Position numbers and translations under genes: made by a program
In this document: positions 42,690 to 50,909 of the stretch, in pieces
Layout: each line of letters starts with the position of its first letter
Numbering within the stretch: position 1 is the stretch's first letter
Origin: JAQUCI01 sp034932685
Lineage (GTDB): Bacteria > Bacillota_I > Bacilli_A > Erysipelotrichales > Erysipelotrichaceae
Direction: 5' to 3'
Assembly: GCA_034932685.1 (NCBI GenBank)
Contig: JAYFOM010000020.1
Span: forward strand, 7,812-71,811
DNA: 64,000 bases
Notes under the pieces: generated by a model
Database searches by the model: none
What the model was told of the DNA's origin: nothing
The model's input: only the letters and a program-made list of their open reading frames with translations

Positions 42690-42722
42690 GAACAAGTGCA
42701 AGGTGAACAAGTGATAACTTGT
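42690..42722. repeat. Short direct and inverted repeats upstream of the lipoprotein promoter
   Basis: GAACAAGTG occurs twice, 15 bases apart, and the second copy is followed by its inverted match (ACAAGT-GATA-ACTTGT, 42707-42722). It lies 15 bases before the -35 and may be an operator. Confidence 0.4.
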
Positions 42723-42736
42723 GAATAATTTGATTA

Positions 42737-42765
42737 TTGCCTTTTAAAAAATAAATGTTTATAAT
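42737..42765 (+). promoter_or_regulatory. Promoter of the duplicated-domain lipoprotein
   Basis: TTGCCT (42737-42742), 17-base spacer, TATAAT (42760-42765). Confidence 0.7.
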
Positions 42766-42801
42766 ATAGAGGATGGTGTAATAACCGTCTGGGAGGAAAG
42801 A

Positions 42802-43782
42802 ATGAAGAAAATTTTAGTTTTAATGGTGGCAACTTTAGTGTTGTTATCAGGCTGTGCTAAAAAACCAACAACAGATCCAGTTGTTGAAGACAAAGTTTAC
42901 AATGTTGGAGTAGGTGTTTATAGCACTATCAATACAACAGACGCAACAGCTGAAGCGTTAGGAACAGTAGCTCTTAACACTACATTTGCTTGGATTGTTA
43001 CAGATGCTGATGGCAAGATCGTTTATGCTCATTTAGATACTGTTCAAAACAATAAGGCAACATTTGATCAAACGGGAGCTGTTGTTGATCAAATCGTAAA
43101 AGTAAGTAAGGGTCAATTATTAGAAGGTTACAATATGGGTGGTACTTCACCAATCAAAAAAGAATGGTTCGAGCAAGCTCAATTCATGGAAGCATGGATG
43201 ATTGGCAAGACAATTGCTGAAGTTGCAGCAACTGAAATGGCTGATGGCTATCCAGTAGATGCTGACTTAAAAACAGGTACAACAATTCATATCACTGATT
43301 TCGTTGCTGCTGTTGCAGATGCTGCTGATAAACTAGTAGAAGTTAAGAACATCGTAAGTGTTGGTAGTGATACCTTCACATCAGGTAGCTTCGCTGCTGG
43401 TAAAGTTCAATACAATACCAATGCTGCATTAGTTGCTCTTGATGCTGATGGCGTAGTATTATACGCTAACATCGACGTAGTTCAAAGCAAAGTTGCTATT
43501 GATGCAACCGGTGTTGTTACAGCTAAGAGCACCGATAGCAAAAAAGCACTAGGTGACGCGTACAACATGAAAGGTACATCACCAATTAAGAAAGAATGGT
43601 TTGAACAAGCTCAATTCATGGAAGAATGGATGGCTGGCAAATCAATCGATGCTGTTATAGCTCTTGAAATGGTTGATAACTATCCAGCAGATGCAGACTT
43701 AAAAACTGGCACAACTATTCACGTAAATGAATTAGTTACAGCGATTGATGCTGCAAACAAAGCTGTTGTTACACTAGGTTAA
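42802..43782 (+). CDS. Lipoprotein with two copies of an unassigned domain
   Basis: A 326-residue surface lipoprotein. The signal peptide ends in the lipobox LSGC (Cys18). Residues about 34-175 and 185-320 are two copies of the same unit. Shared stretches include the near-identical TSPIKKEWFEQAQFMEAWM / TSPIKKEWFEQAQFMEEWM, and DADLKTGTTIH in both. The strand pattern GKIVYAHLDTVQ / GVVLYANIDVVQ recalls FMN-binding or NlpE-like lipoprotein folds, but I cannot name the family. GGGAGG precedes the ATG. Own promoter and strong terminator suggest abundant expression. Confidence 0.85.
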   Translation: MKKILVLMVATLVLLSGCAKKPTTDPVVEDKVYNVGVGVYSTINTTDATAEALGTVALNTTFAWIVTDADGKIVYAHLDTVQNNKATFDQTGAVVDQIVKVSKGQLLEGYNMGGTSPIKKEWFEQAQFMEAWMIGKTIAEVAATEMADGYPVDADLKTGTTIHITDFVAAVADAADKLVEVKNIVSVGSDTFTSGSFAAGKVQYNTNAALVALDADGVVLYANIDVVQSKVAIDATGVVTAKSTDSKKALGDAYNMKGTSPIKKEWFEQAQFMEEWMAGKSIDAVIALEMVDNYPADADLKTGTTIHVNELVTAIDAANKAVVTLG

Positions 43783-43790
43783 GCTAAATA

Positions 43791-43820
43791 AAAGGGTGTT
43801 CATATGAACGCCCTTTTTTT
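43791..43820. terminator. Terminator
   Basis: AAAGGG-T-GTTCA / TGAAC-G-CCCTTT with one G-T pair, then TTTTT; it serves the lipoprotein and, on the other strand, the converging glycosyltransferase gene. Confidence 0.88.
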
Positions 43821-43827
43821 GTGCTAT

Positions 43828-45075
43828 TTAGTTCTTTGCTTGGATTTTATAACCATGCTTTATTGGTTTCCATTCGACCTTTGTTAGTAAAGCTATAACA
43901 CTAATAGGGGCATAAGTAAACATGAAAAGCGGAAAAGTAAAACTGTAATATATTTTTTTTATGTTTGATGCATTGATCATACGCCATTCAGATAATATTG
44001 TAAGAAGACCAACAAAGTAAAATGATAAATAGATATTAGTGATCGTTTTAATGAACTCAATTAATGCTTCATTAAACATCAACGGTTTTTGTAGAACGAA
44101 TGCATAACTTAATGATGATACGTTCAATATAAGTAACATGATGGTTAATATTGTAGCAGGAGCTATTGTCGCAAACATATCATAGTATTGAAAGTTCTTT
44201 TTTTTATAAAGGGCAGAAACCAGTTTTAAGCCATAGGTATTGATAACTTGATAGAATCCTTTTGACCATCGCATTCTTTGATGCCATGAGGTAGAAAAGT
44301 CTATAGGTTGCTCATCATAGATAATCGCTTTTTCACAATAACCTATTTTTCTTCCTTCGATAGTCTTAGCGATGGTAAATTCAATATCTTCTGTCAATAA
44401 ATGATATTTCCAACCTTTATCTTGTTGTAACACTTCACTTGAAACAACAAAACCAGTACCAGAGATAGCGCAATTTACATTGCACAACATGCGTGAACCA
44501 TTAAGATATTTTGATTCTCTTAAAAACCATGTTGCATAACCAGCACTTATCCAGTTAGTGGCAAAATTTTTAGAGTTACGATAGCTTGTAACGATGTCAT
44601 ATCCTTGGTTAAATACTTTGTTTAATTCATAAACATAGTTTTTATCAAGTAAATTATCAGCATCAAAAACTATATAGCCATCATAATGATCTATACCAAG
44701 CTTTAGATCAATGTGCTTCAGTGCATAATCAAGTGCATATCCTTTGCCAATATGGATTTTATTTGTTCTTTCGATTATTTTAGCACCATGATAGGTGGCG
44801 ATCGCAGCGGTTTTATCATTACAATTATCAGCGATCACATAAACATCAATTAGTTCTGATTGATAAGATTGATCTTTGATACTATCTATTAGATCACCAA
44901 TGACGTTTTCCTCGTTTCGAGCAGCAATCAAAACAGCATACTTGTTTAAAGATTGATCATGATGTTGAGGTAACTTCTTAATAAACCTAATCAGTATGTA
45001 GAATATTTGATAACTATACACTATTGAAAATAGTATAAACAAAATATGATTTGCATATTTTATAAAGTCAATCAT
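43828..45075 (-). CDS. Family 2 glycosyltransferase, membrane-bound
   Basis: A 415-residue processive-type glycosyltransferase: an N-terminal membrane helix, the GT-A domain, then two to three C-terminal helices. Motifs in order are VLIAARNEENVIGDLIDSI, the metal-binding VFDADNLLDKNYV (DxD region), SGTGFVVSSE, LLTEDIEFT (catalytic Asp) and QRMRWSKGFYQV (the Q-R/Q-xRW motif of synthases such as IcaA or hyaluronan synthase). Likely makes or extends a cell-surface polysaccharide or glycolipid. GGAGG is close to the start. Monocistronic, so the product is not known. Confidence 0.88.
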   Translation of the reverse strand: MIDFIKYANHILFILFSIVYSYQIFYILIRFIKKLPQHHDQSLNKYAVLIAARNEENVIGDLIDSIKDQSYQSELIDVYVIADNCNDKTAAIATYHGAKIIERTNKIHIGKGYALDYALKHIDLKLGIDHYDGYIVFDADNLLDKNYVYELNKVFNQGYDIVTSYRNSKNFATNWISAGYATWFLRESKYLNGSRMLCNVNCAISGTGFVVSSEVLQQDKGWKYHLLTEDIEFTIAKTIEGRKIGYCEKAIIYDEQPIDFSTSWHQRMRWSKGFYQVINTYGLKLVSALYKKKNFQYYDMFATIAPATILTIMLLILNVSSLSYAFVLQKPLMFNEALIEFIKTITNIYLSFYFVGLLTILSEWRMINASNIKKIYYSFTFPLFMFTYAPISVIALLTKVEWKPIKHGYKIQAKN

Positions 45076-45154
45076 AAAACCTCCTAAATATCAGATGAAT
45101 AACTCGCATAGTTTAGGCGCGGTTTGTGAACATTTGATGAAGATTTCTACATAA

Positions 45155-45183
45155 TTGACAATATTAATAGGAAATTATATAAT
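45155..45183 (+). promoter_or_regulatory. Promoter of the TetR-ABC operon
   Basis: TTGACA (45155-45160), 17-base spacer, TATAAT (45178-45183): a full-consensus promoter, so a strong one when not repressed. Confidence 0.9.
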
Positions 45184-45184
45184 T

Positions 45185-45212
45185 GTACTAGATGGTACAT
45201 ACCGTCTAGTAC
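45185..45212 (+). promoter_or_regulatory. Palindromic operator, probably for the TetR regulator
   Basis: Left arm GTACTAGATGGTA, two bases, right arm TACCGTCTAGTAC: 12 of 13 positions are complementary. It sits directly after the -10 over the start point, the usual place for a TetR-type repressor to shut off its own operon. Confidence 0.85.
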
Positions 45213-45228
45213 AAAGGAGGGATAAACG

Positions 45229-45354
45229 ATGCAATGGTGGCATATAGTACTAATTGTCGTGGCAATTTTAATCATTGGAGCATTAAAACTCTACGTCTTC
45301 AACAAGATTATGACTAATAAGAAGAATAAAGCAAAAATAAAAGATGAAAGCTAA
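45229..45354 (+). CDS. 41-residue single-span membrane peptide
   Basis: The first frame of the TetR operon. AAAGGAGG lies nine bases before the ATG. The peptide starts MQWWHIVLIVVAILIIGALK, a clear membrane helix, and ends in a Lys-rich tail. It overlaps the tetR start by 11 bases, so tetR, which has no ribosome site of its own, may depend on its translation. Function unknown; small membrane peptides in such operons sometimes modulate the transporter. Confidence 0.65.
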   Translation: MQWWHIVLIVVAILIIGALKLYVFNKIMTNKKNKAKIKDES

Positions 45355-45994
45355 CAACAAGATCAAAGAGAATCCACGTTTTAATTATCAAGCTAATTTT
45401 GGTAAAAACAATCCATTATTAATAAATATAAGTCTATATGAGGCTGCTATGGATGAGTTTTCAAGTAAAGATTATCAAAGAGCATCTTTAAACGACATCT
45501 TAAAGAAATCACAGATGCCAAAAAGTTCATTCTATTATCAGTTTGGTGATAAATTGGGATTATATCTTGCAGTAATGGACATTATTGGTGATAAGAAGAT
45601 GGCGTTTTTTAAAGAACGCATGGCAAATATTGATAAGGATGCCGACTTTTTTACAGTGGTTCGTCATCTAACAAAAGAGACGATGGATTTTATGTTTATT
45701 GATCCACGTTTATATCATTTTTCAAATTTAATGATGGAAACTGATCATGAAATGATAAAAGTTATAATGAAGTATTTCCCTTATGATATTCAAGGGTCAT
45801 TTGGTCCATTATTGATGAAAGCTTACGAAGAAAAACAAATAAACAATAAGTATCCATTACCGTTTGTGAGTCGTTTATTAACTGTCATCATGAGTAATAT
45901 CGATAAGATGATTGATGAAAAAACGACACCTGACATGGCTTACAAAACAATGACTATGGTGTTTGATGTTTTAGAAAATGGAATAAAGGAGTAA
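45344..45994 (+). CDS. TetR family regulator
   Basis: A 216-residue repressor. The helix-turn-helix lies at about residues 28-70: SLYEAAMDEFSSKDYQRASL then NDILKKSQMPKSSFYYQFGD, the TetR signature ending in FYYxFxxK (here FYYQFGDK). The C-terminal ligand domain is all-helical and not recognisable. No ribosome site precedes the ATG at 45344, which lies inside the end of the small membrane-peptide gene. Next come an ABC ATPase and two permeases, which it probably controls together with itself through the palindrome at 45185. Confidence 0.88.
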   Translation: MKANNKIKENPRFNYQANFGKNNPLLINISLYEAAMDEFSSKDYQRASLNDILKKSQMPKSSFYYQFGDKLGLYLAVMDIIGDKKMAFFKERMANIDKDADFFTVVRHLTKETMDFMFIDPRLYHFSNLMMETDHEMIKVIMKYFPYDIQGSFGPLLMKAYEEKQINNKYPLPFVSRLLTVIMSNIDKMIDEKTTPDMAYKTMTMVFDVLENGIKE

Positions 45995-45997
45995 TAT

Positions 45998-46870
45998 ATG
46001 GAACAAGCATTTGTGATTAAAGATCTGCACTTCACTTACCCATCCATGAAAAATGAAGTTATCAAAGGGATATCATTTTCAATCCAAGAAGGTGAGATTT
46101 TTGGATTACTAGGGCCATCGGGTGCTGGTAAGTCAACTACACAAAAAATATTGACGCGTTTACTAAATGATTACCAAGGAGAAATCACTTATTTCAATCG
46201 TAACCTACGTGAGTATACCAGTGATTTTTATGAAGAAATCGGGGTTGGTTTTGAAATGCCAGTGCATTTTGGCAAACTAACTGGTCTTGAAAATATGCGC
46301 TATTTCTCTTCTTTCTACAAAAAACAAGCTGATATTGAAACGTTGATGAAGCAGGTTGGTTTGTGGGAGTATCGCGATATAAAAGTAGCGGAATACTCAA
46401 AAGGAATGAAGGTTCGTTTAAATTTTGTTAGATCGTTACTTAATGATCCCAAAATTTTATTTCTAGATGAAGTCACAAATGGACTTGACCCTAAAAATGC
46501 CAAGATAATCAAAGATATGATCATTGACTTTAAAAAGAGTGGTAAAACTGTCTTTTTAACAACTCATTTAATGAATGATGTTGAACAGTTATGCGATAAA
46601 GTTGGCTTTTGTATTGACGGCGAACTTCATGAAATTGCAACTGTACGTGATTTAAAACTCAAGTATGGTAAAAAAGAAGTAAGAGTTGAATATAAGGATC
46701 AAGAAGGAGTTCATACGCAAAGTTTCAATATGGATCATATTGGTGAAAATACCGCGTTTATGGAATTATTAAAACATCCTGGTCTTGAAACAATCCATAG
46801 TGGTGAAACAAGCATGGAGGATATATTTATAAAAGTTACAGGAAGTAAACTCTATGAACAAACTGATTAA
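45998..46870 (+). CDS. ABC transporter ATP-binding protein
   Basis: A 290-residue ATPase: Walker A GPSGAGKSTT, signature YSKGMKVR (in place of LSGGQ, common in drug/lantibiotic-type ABC systems), Walker B ILFLDEVTNGLD and H-loop FLTTHLM. A C-terminal regulatory segment (residues 220-290) follows. AAAGGAG precedes the ATG. Works with the two permeases next in line as an ABC-2 exporter of an unknown compound, perhaps an antibiotic. Confidence 0.93.
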   Translation: MEQAFVIKDLHFTYPSMKNEVIKGISFSIQEGEIFGLLGPSGAGKSTTQKILTRLLNDYQGEITYFNRNLREYTSDFYEEIGVGFEMPVHFGKLTGLENMRYFSSFYKKQADIETLMKQVGLWEYRDIKVAEYSKGMKVRLNFVRSLLNDPKILFLDEVTNGLDPKNAKIIKDMIIDFKKSGKTVFLTTHLMNDVEQLCDKVGFCIDGELHEIATVRDLKLKYGKKEVRVEYKDQEGVHTQSFNMDHIGENTAFMELLKHPGLETIHSGETSMEDIFIKVTGSKLYEQTD

Positions 46871-47573
46871 ACTTATTAAAGGTGAAATGATGCGTTTATT
46901 TAAGTATCATATCTTAACCGTAAGCACCTTTGTGTCTTTTATCTGGTTAGCTTTGTTTTTACTAGTTGATCAAGCTGAAGCACAAGAGTTAGCACCATTA
47001 TTCTTGTTTGCGGATATGGCGGTTATGTCGGTTATATTACTTGGAGCGTCATTCTATCTTGAAAAACAAGAGGGTACTTTGAGTGCAACATTGATGTTAC
47101 CAATTACGATTACGGATATCTTGATCGCTAAAACAGTGGCTTCAATTGTAATGGGACTTATATCAGCGTTAGTATTATCGCTTGGTTTGTATGTCATTTA
47201 TGGTTTAGTATTAAACTATTTGTTGTTACTGCTATATGTTTTAATCACCATTACTGCTAATGCGGCGATTGGGTTTGCATTATCATTATGGGCACGTGAT
47301 TTTAATCAATTGTTAGGATTATTAATGGCTTACATGTTTATCTTTACGCTTCCTCCAATTTTTATGGCTTTTGGTATCATTCCGGTAAGTTATGAGAATT
47401 ATCTTATTATCTCACCAGCTTATGGTACATCCTATTTAATGACGGCGGTAGTAAAGGGATTAGCGTTTGACACAAAGACGATGCTTATCATCGGATATTT
47501 AATTATTCTTGCTTATCTATTGTTTAGAGTTGTTGTCTATCCAAGATTTAAGAAGAATATCACAAGAGGTTAA
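46854..47573 (+). CDS. ABC-2 type permease subunit
   Basis: A 239-residue membrane protein with six helices of the ABC-2 type. Seen: MRLFKYHILTVSTFVSFIWL at the start, SVILLGASFYLEKQEGTLSA then TLMLPITITDILIAK (the FxxEKexGTl coupling-helix pattern), and four later helices. Overlaps the ATPase gene by 17 bases. One of two permeases of the TetR-controlled exporter. Confidence 0.88.
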   Translation: MNKLIKLIKGEMMRLFKYHILTVSTFVSFIWLALFLLVDQAEAQELAPLFLFADMAVMSVILLGASFYLEKQEGTLSATLMLPITITDILIAKTVASIVMGLISALVLSLGLYVIYGLVLNYLLLLLYVLITITANAAIGFALSLWARDFNQLLGLLMAYMFIFTLPPIFMAFGIIPVSYENYLIISPAYGTSYLMTAVVKGLAFDTKTMLIIGYLIILAYLLFRVVVYPRFKKNITRG

Positions 47574-47575
47574 TC

Positions 47576-48364
47576 ATGAAAAAATACTTTAACTTATTAA
47601 AATATGAACTTAAGACGATTTATCGTGATTATTTTCAAGTGGTAATGATCATATTCCCCTTTATTATACTGTTGATGGCAATATATCTATTTCCACTTAT
47701 CATTGATAGTTTAGCGGTTAGTCCAGAAGTAGTAAAATATGTCATAATCTTACTTGTGATCATGTTAATGTCTTTTGGTGTCTTCTTGATTGGAGCGATG
47801 GGTTCATTCTTGTTACTTGAACATAAGGATGAGAAAACAATAAATACAATAGCAGTAACACCGCTTGGTGTTAATGGCTATTTACGCTTTAAAATAGTTT
47901 ATGTTTACTGCTTTGCATTAATCAGTATTTTAATTGTATTAATTGGATTAAAACTATTTGCGAAGGATTATTATGTTATCAATGGAGTCAGTATCTTTGA
48001 TAATTTAACTTATACCATGATGATTGCTCACTCACTTGTGGCTGCTTTAGTTGCTCCTGCTTTATCGCTATTACAAGCAACTTTTGCGAATAATAAGATT
48101 GAAGGCTTTGCGATCATGAAGTTTAGTAGCATGATAGCGATGGCACCAATGATCATGGTCATGGATACATTCCGTGGTAAACTACAGTATGTTTTGGGTG
48201 TTTTCCCCAATTTTTGGGCAATCAAAGCAATCGTTAATGTGATTTATCCCAATAACGATCCATCAAATATGTCATTTTATCTTTACTTGTTTTTTGGAGT
48301 AATACTCAGTTTCTTAGTTTTAACATTATGTTATCGAATGTTTAAAAAGAAAGTTATATATTAA
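47576..48364 (+). CDS. ABC-2 type permease subunit
   Basis: A 262-residue membrane protein with six helices and the coupling-helix pattern GSFLLLEHKDEKTINTIAVT followed by PLGVNGYLRFK. Two bases after the previous gene, with AAGAGG ahead. Second permease of the exporter. Its stop lies next to a terminator shared with the converging zinc-transport genes. Confidence 0.88.
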   Translation: MKKYFNLLKYELKTIYRDYFQVVMIIFPFIILLMAIYLFPLIIDSLAVSPEVVKYVIILLVIMLMSFGVFLIGAMGSFLLLEHKDEKTINTIAVTPLGVNGYLRFKIVYVYCFALISILIVLIGLKLFAKDYYVINGVSIFDNLTYTMMIAHSLVAALVAPALSLLQATFANNKIEGFAIMKFSSMIAMAPMIMVMDTFRGKLQYVLGVFPNFWAIKAIVNVIYPNNDPSNMSFYLYLFFGVILSFLVLTLCYRMFKKKVIY

Positions 48365-48388
48365 AGGGCTATTAATAAGCCCTTTTTC
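48363..48388. terminator. Bidirectional terminator
   Basis: AAAGGGCT (48363-48370) / AGCCCTTT (48378-48385), seven-base loop, then TT. Between converging operons. Confidence 0.85.
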
Positions 48389-49184
48389 TTTGTTTTATCT
48401 TTAAAGTGAGAATTACGATCATTAATGTAAATACAGACACCAAAGCCGTAAAACCACCAGGAGCAACATTTAAGTAATACGCAGCTATTAGCCCAATCAA
48501 GATATCAAATAAACTAATAAAAATTGACAACAAAAGAGTTATTTTGAAACCTTTCTTAAATTGTAATGCGGTCGCAACAGGTAATGCAATCATTGAACTT
48601 AATACCAAAACGCCAACAATACGAATTGAAACGGCAATAGTTGCAGCGACTAATAGTGAAAATACATAATTTAACATTTTGACTTTGACACCAACGATAA
48701 TCGCTGTATCTTCATCAAAGGCGCTATAGAGTAATTGATGATAAAGAAAAATAAGACTTAATACCGATATCATACTTAAGATAAATACTAGTAACATATC
48801 GGTTGTGTTTACTGTTAAGATGGAACCAAACATGAAAGCATCAGCGTTTCTTTTTAATTGACCAGAACTGATTATTGTAATAGCCACCCCTACACCAAGG
48901 GCTAATACGATTGTTAATATCAAATCGCGATATTTCTTGAAGTAATTTCGTAATGATTCAATCAAAACGCCACTTAAAGCAGTAAAGATAAAAGCACCTA
49001 AAATGGGATTAAAACCAAATAAAAGCGCAATAGTCACTCCTGCTAATGAAGCATGAGAAAGGGTATCGCCAATCATTGATTGTCTTCTTAATACTAAGAA
49101 AATACCAATACATGGACATAGGATGGCGATAAAAAAAGAAACGAATAAAGCATTTTGCATGAATGTGTAATTAAATATTGTCAT
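48372..49184 (-). CDS. Metal (zinc/manganese) ABC importer permease
   Basis: A 270-residue membrane protein of the ABC-3 family (ZnuB/AdcB/MntB). Marks: FFIAILCPCIGIFLVLRRQS then MIGDTLSHASLAGVTIALLF, FGFNPILGAFIFTAL, and SSMIALPVATALQF with GGFTALVSVFTL near the end. About eight helices. The ATG at 49184 is taken over the frame from 49235 because it fits the family N terminus; it overlaps the ATPase gene by 14 bases. With the ATPase and binding protein nearby it forms one importer. Confidence 0.92.
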   Translation of the reverse strand: MTIFNYTFMQNALFVSFFIAILCPCIGIFLVLRRQSMIGDTLSHASLAGVTIALLFGFNPILGAFIFTALSGVLIESLRNYFKKYRDLILTIVLALGVGVAITIISSGQLKRNADAFMFGSILTVNTTDMLLVFILSMISVLSLIFLYHQLLYSAFDEDTAIIVGVKVKMLNYVFSLLVAATIAVSIRIVGVLVLSSMIALPVATALQFKKGFKITLLLSIFISLFDILIGLIAAYYLNVAPGGFTALVSVFTLMIVILTLKIKQRKRAY

Positions 49185-49851
49185 TGGTAGGAATTCGCTT
49201 TCTTTCGTATTCTTCAGTGTATTTCTTTGGATCACAAAAATGACCTTTTCCTTCAGCTAAATGATATATTATCGAAGAATAGGTGATAGCAGCTTGGATA
49301 TTGTGCTCTACTGCTATGACGGTAATCTTATGATGTTGGTTTAAATGCTTGATCAATCGATATATGTCTTTCTGGGATTCGACATCAATACCAGTTGAGG
49401 GTTCATCTAGGATTAATATCTCAGGATTTCCCATTAAGGCTCTTGTGATCATTACTTTCTGTTGTTGCCCACCCGACAAGTCACCGATTAGAGTATTGGC
49501 TTTATCTTCAAGTTTAACAATTGCCAATTGATTACCTATGATACTTTTATCGTTTATTTTTAATAGATGACGATAAGAATCAAGTAGTTCATAAACTGTA
49601 ATTGGAAATCCTGACATTGTGGCTTCACTTTTCTGAGGTACATAACCTACATTTTTGGTATTAAGTTTTATATAGCCGGTATTTGGTTTAATAAAGCCTA
49701 GCATTAAGCGTAACAAGGTAGTCTTGCCGCTACCATTTTCTCCAAGCACTGATACATACTCACCATCATTGATCGTAAAATACAGATGATTCAAAACGCA
49801 TGGTTTAGATTGATCATAAGTAAAGCATAGATCTTCGGCTTTAATCATTAG
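49171..49851 (-). CDS. Metal (zinc/manganese) ABC importer ATPase
   Basis: A 226-residue ATPase of the ZnuC/AdcC group: Walker A GENGSGKTTLLR, Q-loop GYVPQKSEA, signature LSGGQQQKV, Walker B ILILDEPSTGID and H-loop AVEHNI. AAAAGGAG before the ATG at 49851 fixes the start. Transcribed with the permease and away from the binding-protein gene; the shared intergenic region probably carries common regulation. Confidence 0.94.
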   Translation of the reverse strand, partial: LMIKAEDLCFTYDQSKPCVLNHLYFTINDGEYVSVLGENGSGKTTLLRLMLGFIKPNTGYIKLNTKNVGYVPQKSEATMSGFPITVYELLDSYRHLLKINDKSIIGNQLAIVKLEDKANTLIGDLSGGQQQKVMITRALMGNPEILILDEPSTGIDVESQKDIYRLIKHLNQHHKITVIAVEHNIQAAITYSSIIYHLAEGKGHFCDPKKYTEEYERKRIPTNDNI

Positions 49852-49878
49852 GCGACTCCTTTTTAGCGATAACATCTC

Positions 49879-49907
49879 TTGACTTTATTATACAATAATC
49901 TTAGAAT
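49879..49907 (+). promoter_or_regulatory. Promoter of the metal-binding lipoprotein gene
   Basis: TTGACT (49879-49884), 17-base spacer, TAGAAT (49902-49907). Confidence 0.7.
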
Positions 49908-49916
49908 AATTAATAG

Positions 49917-49933
49917 ATGCAAATGATTTGCAT
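49917..49933 (+). promoter_or_regulatory. 17-bp palindrome, candidate metal-regulator operator
   Basis: ATGCAAAT-G-ATTTGCAT is a perfect inverted repeat about 10 bases after the -10, between divergent metal-import genes. The AAT-N-ATT centre resembles Zur/Fur-type boxes, but the outer bases differ from published Bacillus Zur sites, so the regulator is uncertain. Confidence 0.65.
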
Positions 49934-49951
49934 TTAAACGGAGGATAATAA

Positions 49952-50884
49952 ATGATAAAGAAAGCAATCGTTACTTTTATAACTATATTAATGTTACTAA
50001 TAACAACATCATGTACCAGTAAACCAACGGTGGTAAATGACGATAAAATAATCGTTGTTGTAACATTTGATGCAATGTATGAACTAACAAAAGCTATTGC
50101 TCAAGATAAAGTAACAATAACAACTATGATCCCAACTGGGATTGAACCGCATGATTTTGAACCTAAAGCGAAAGATATGGCAATATTGAACACAGCGAAT
50201 TTATTTGTGTATAACGGTGTAGAAATGGAGTCGTGGGTAGATAAGACATTAGCTGCTTTAAATAATGATGAGCTTGTTGTCGTTGAAGCTTCTTTGAATG
50301 TTGTACTTATCCCATTAGGTGAAGATCACCATAACGATCATGATGATGAGGATGATGAAGATGATCATCATCATGGTGAATATGATCCTCACGTTTGGTT
50401 GAGCTTACCAGCAGTTAAAGTTCAAGCTTATAACATTAAAGAAGCTTTAATTATGATCGATCAGGATAATGCTTCTTTTTATCAAGAAAATTATGATCAA
50501 TTCATATTGGATGTAGATGCGCTTTATCAAGAATATCTTGATAAATTCTCACAGGTATCAGATCGTCATTTCGTAACCAGCCATGCGGCTTTTAGTTATC
50601 TAGCAGCTGATTTTGATTTAATACAAAATAGTGTTACTAATGTCTATGCTGAAGGCGAACCTACCGCTAAGCAGTTAGCAGAGTTAGTAGAGTATTGTCG
50701 TGAACATAATGTTAAAACTATTTTCACAGAGAAAATGGGTAATACAGCAATATCAGAAACATTAGCAAATGAAGTAGGAGCAACGGTTGTTAAGATATAT
50801 ACGATTGAAACAGCTGAAGATAACATGAGTTATCTTGAAAGAATGAGTCATAACTTAAATGTACTATATGAGAGTATGAATTAA
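49952..50884 (+). CDS. Metal ABC importer substrate-binding lipoprotein (ZnuA/AdcA-like)
   Basis: A 310-residue lipoprotein (lipobox TTSC, Cys21) that captures Zn2+ or Mn2+ outside the cell. Marks: VVTFDAMYELTKAIAQDKVT, PTGIEPHDFEPKAKDM (metal His), YDPHVWLSLPAVK (metal His), FVTSHAAFSYLAADFDL (third metal His), YAEGEPTAKQLAEL and TIFTEKMGN. A His/Asp-rich loop (DHHNDHDDEDDEDDHHH, about residues 127-143) is typical of zinc-specific members. GGAGG before the ATG. Divergent from the permease-ATPase pair. Confidence 0.94.
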   Translation: MIKKAIVTFITILMLLITTSCTSKPTVVNDDKIIVVVTFDAMYELTKAIAQDKVTITTMIPTGIEPHDFEPKAKDMAILNTANLFVYNGVEMESWVDKTLAALNNDELVVVEASLNVVLIPLGEDHHNDHDDEDDEDDHHHGEYDPHVWLSLPAVKVQAYNIKEALIMIDQDNASFYQENYDQFILDVDALYQEYLDKFSQVSDRHFVTSHAAFSYLAADFDLIQNSVTNVYAEGEPTAKQLAELVEYCREHNVKTIFTEKMGNTAISETLANEVGATVVKIYTIETAEDNMSYLERMSHNLNVLYESMN

Positions 50885-50886
50885 AG

Positions 50887-50909
50887 ACAAGCGCGAGCTT
50901 GTTTTTTTT
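50887..50909 (+). terminator. Terminator after the zinc-binding lipoprotein
   Basis: ACAAGC-GCGA-GCTTGT, then seven T bases. A second GNRA-type loop (GCGA), as after groEL. Confidence 0.9.
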
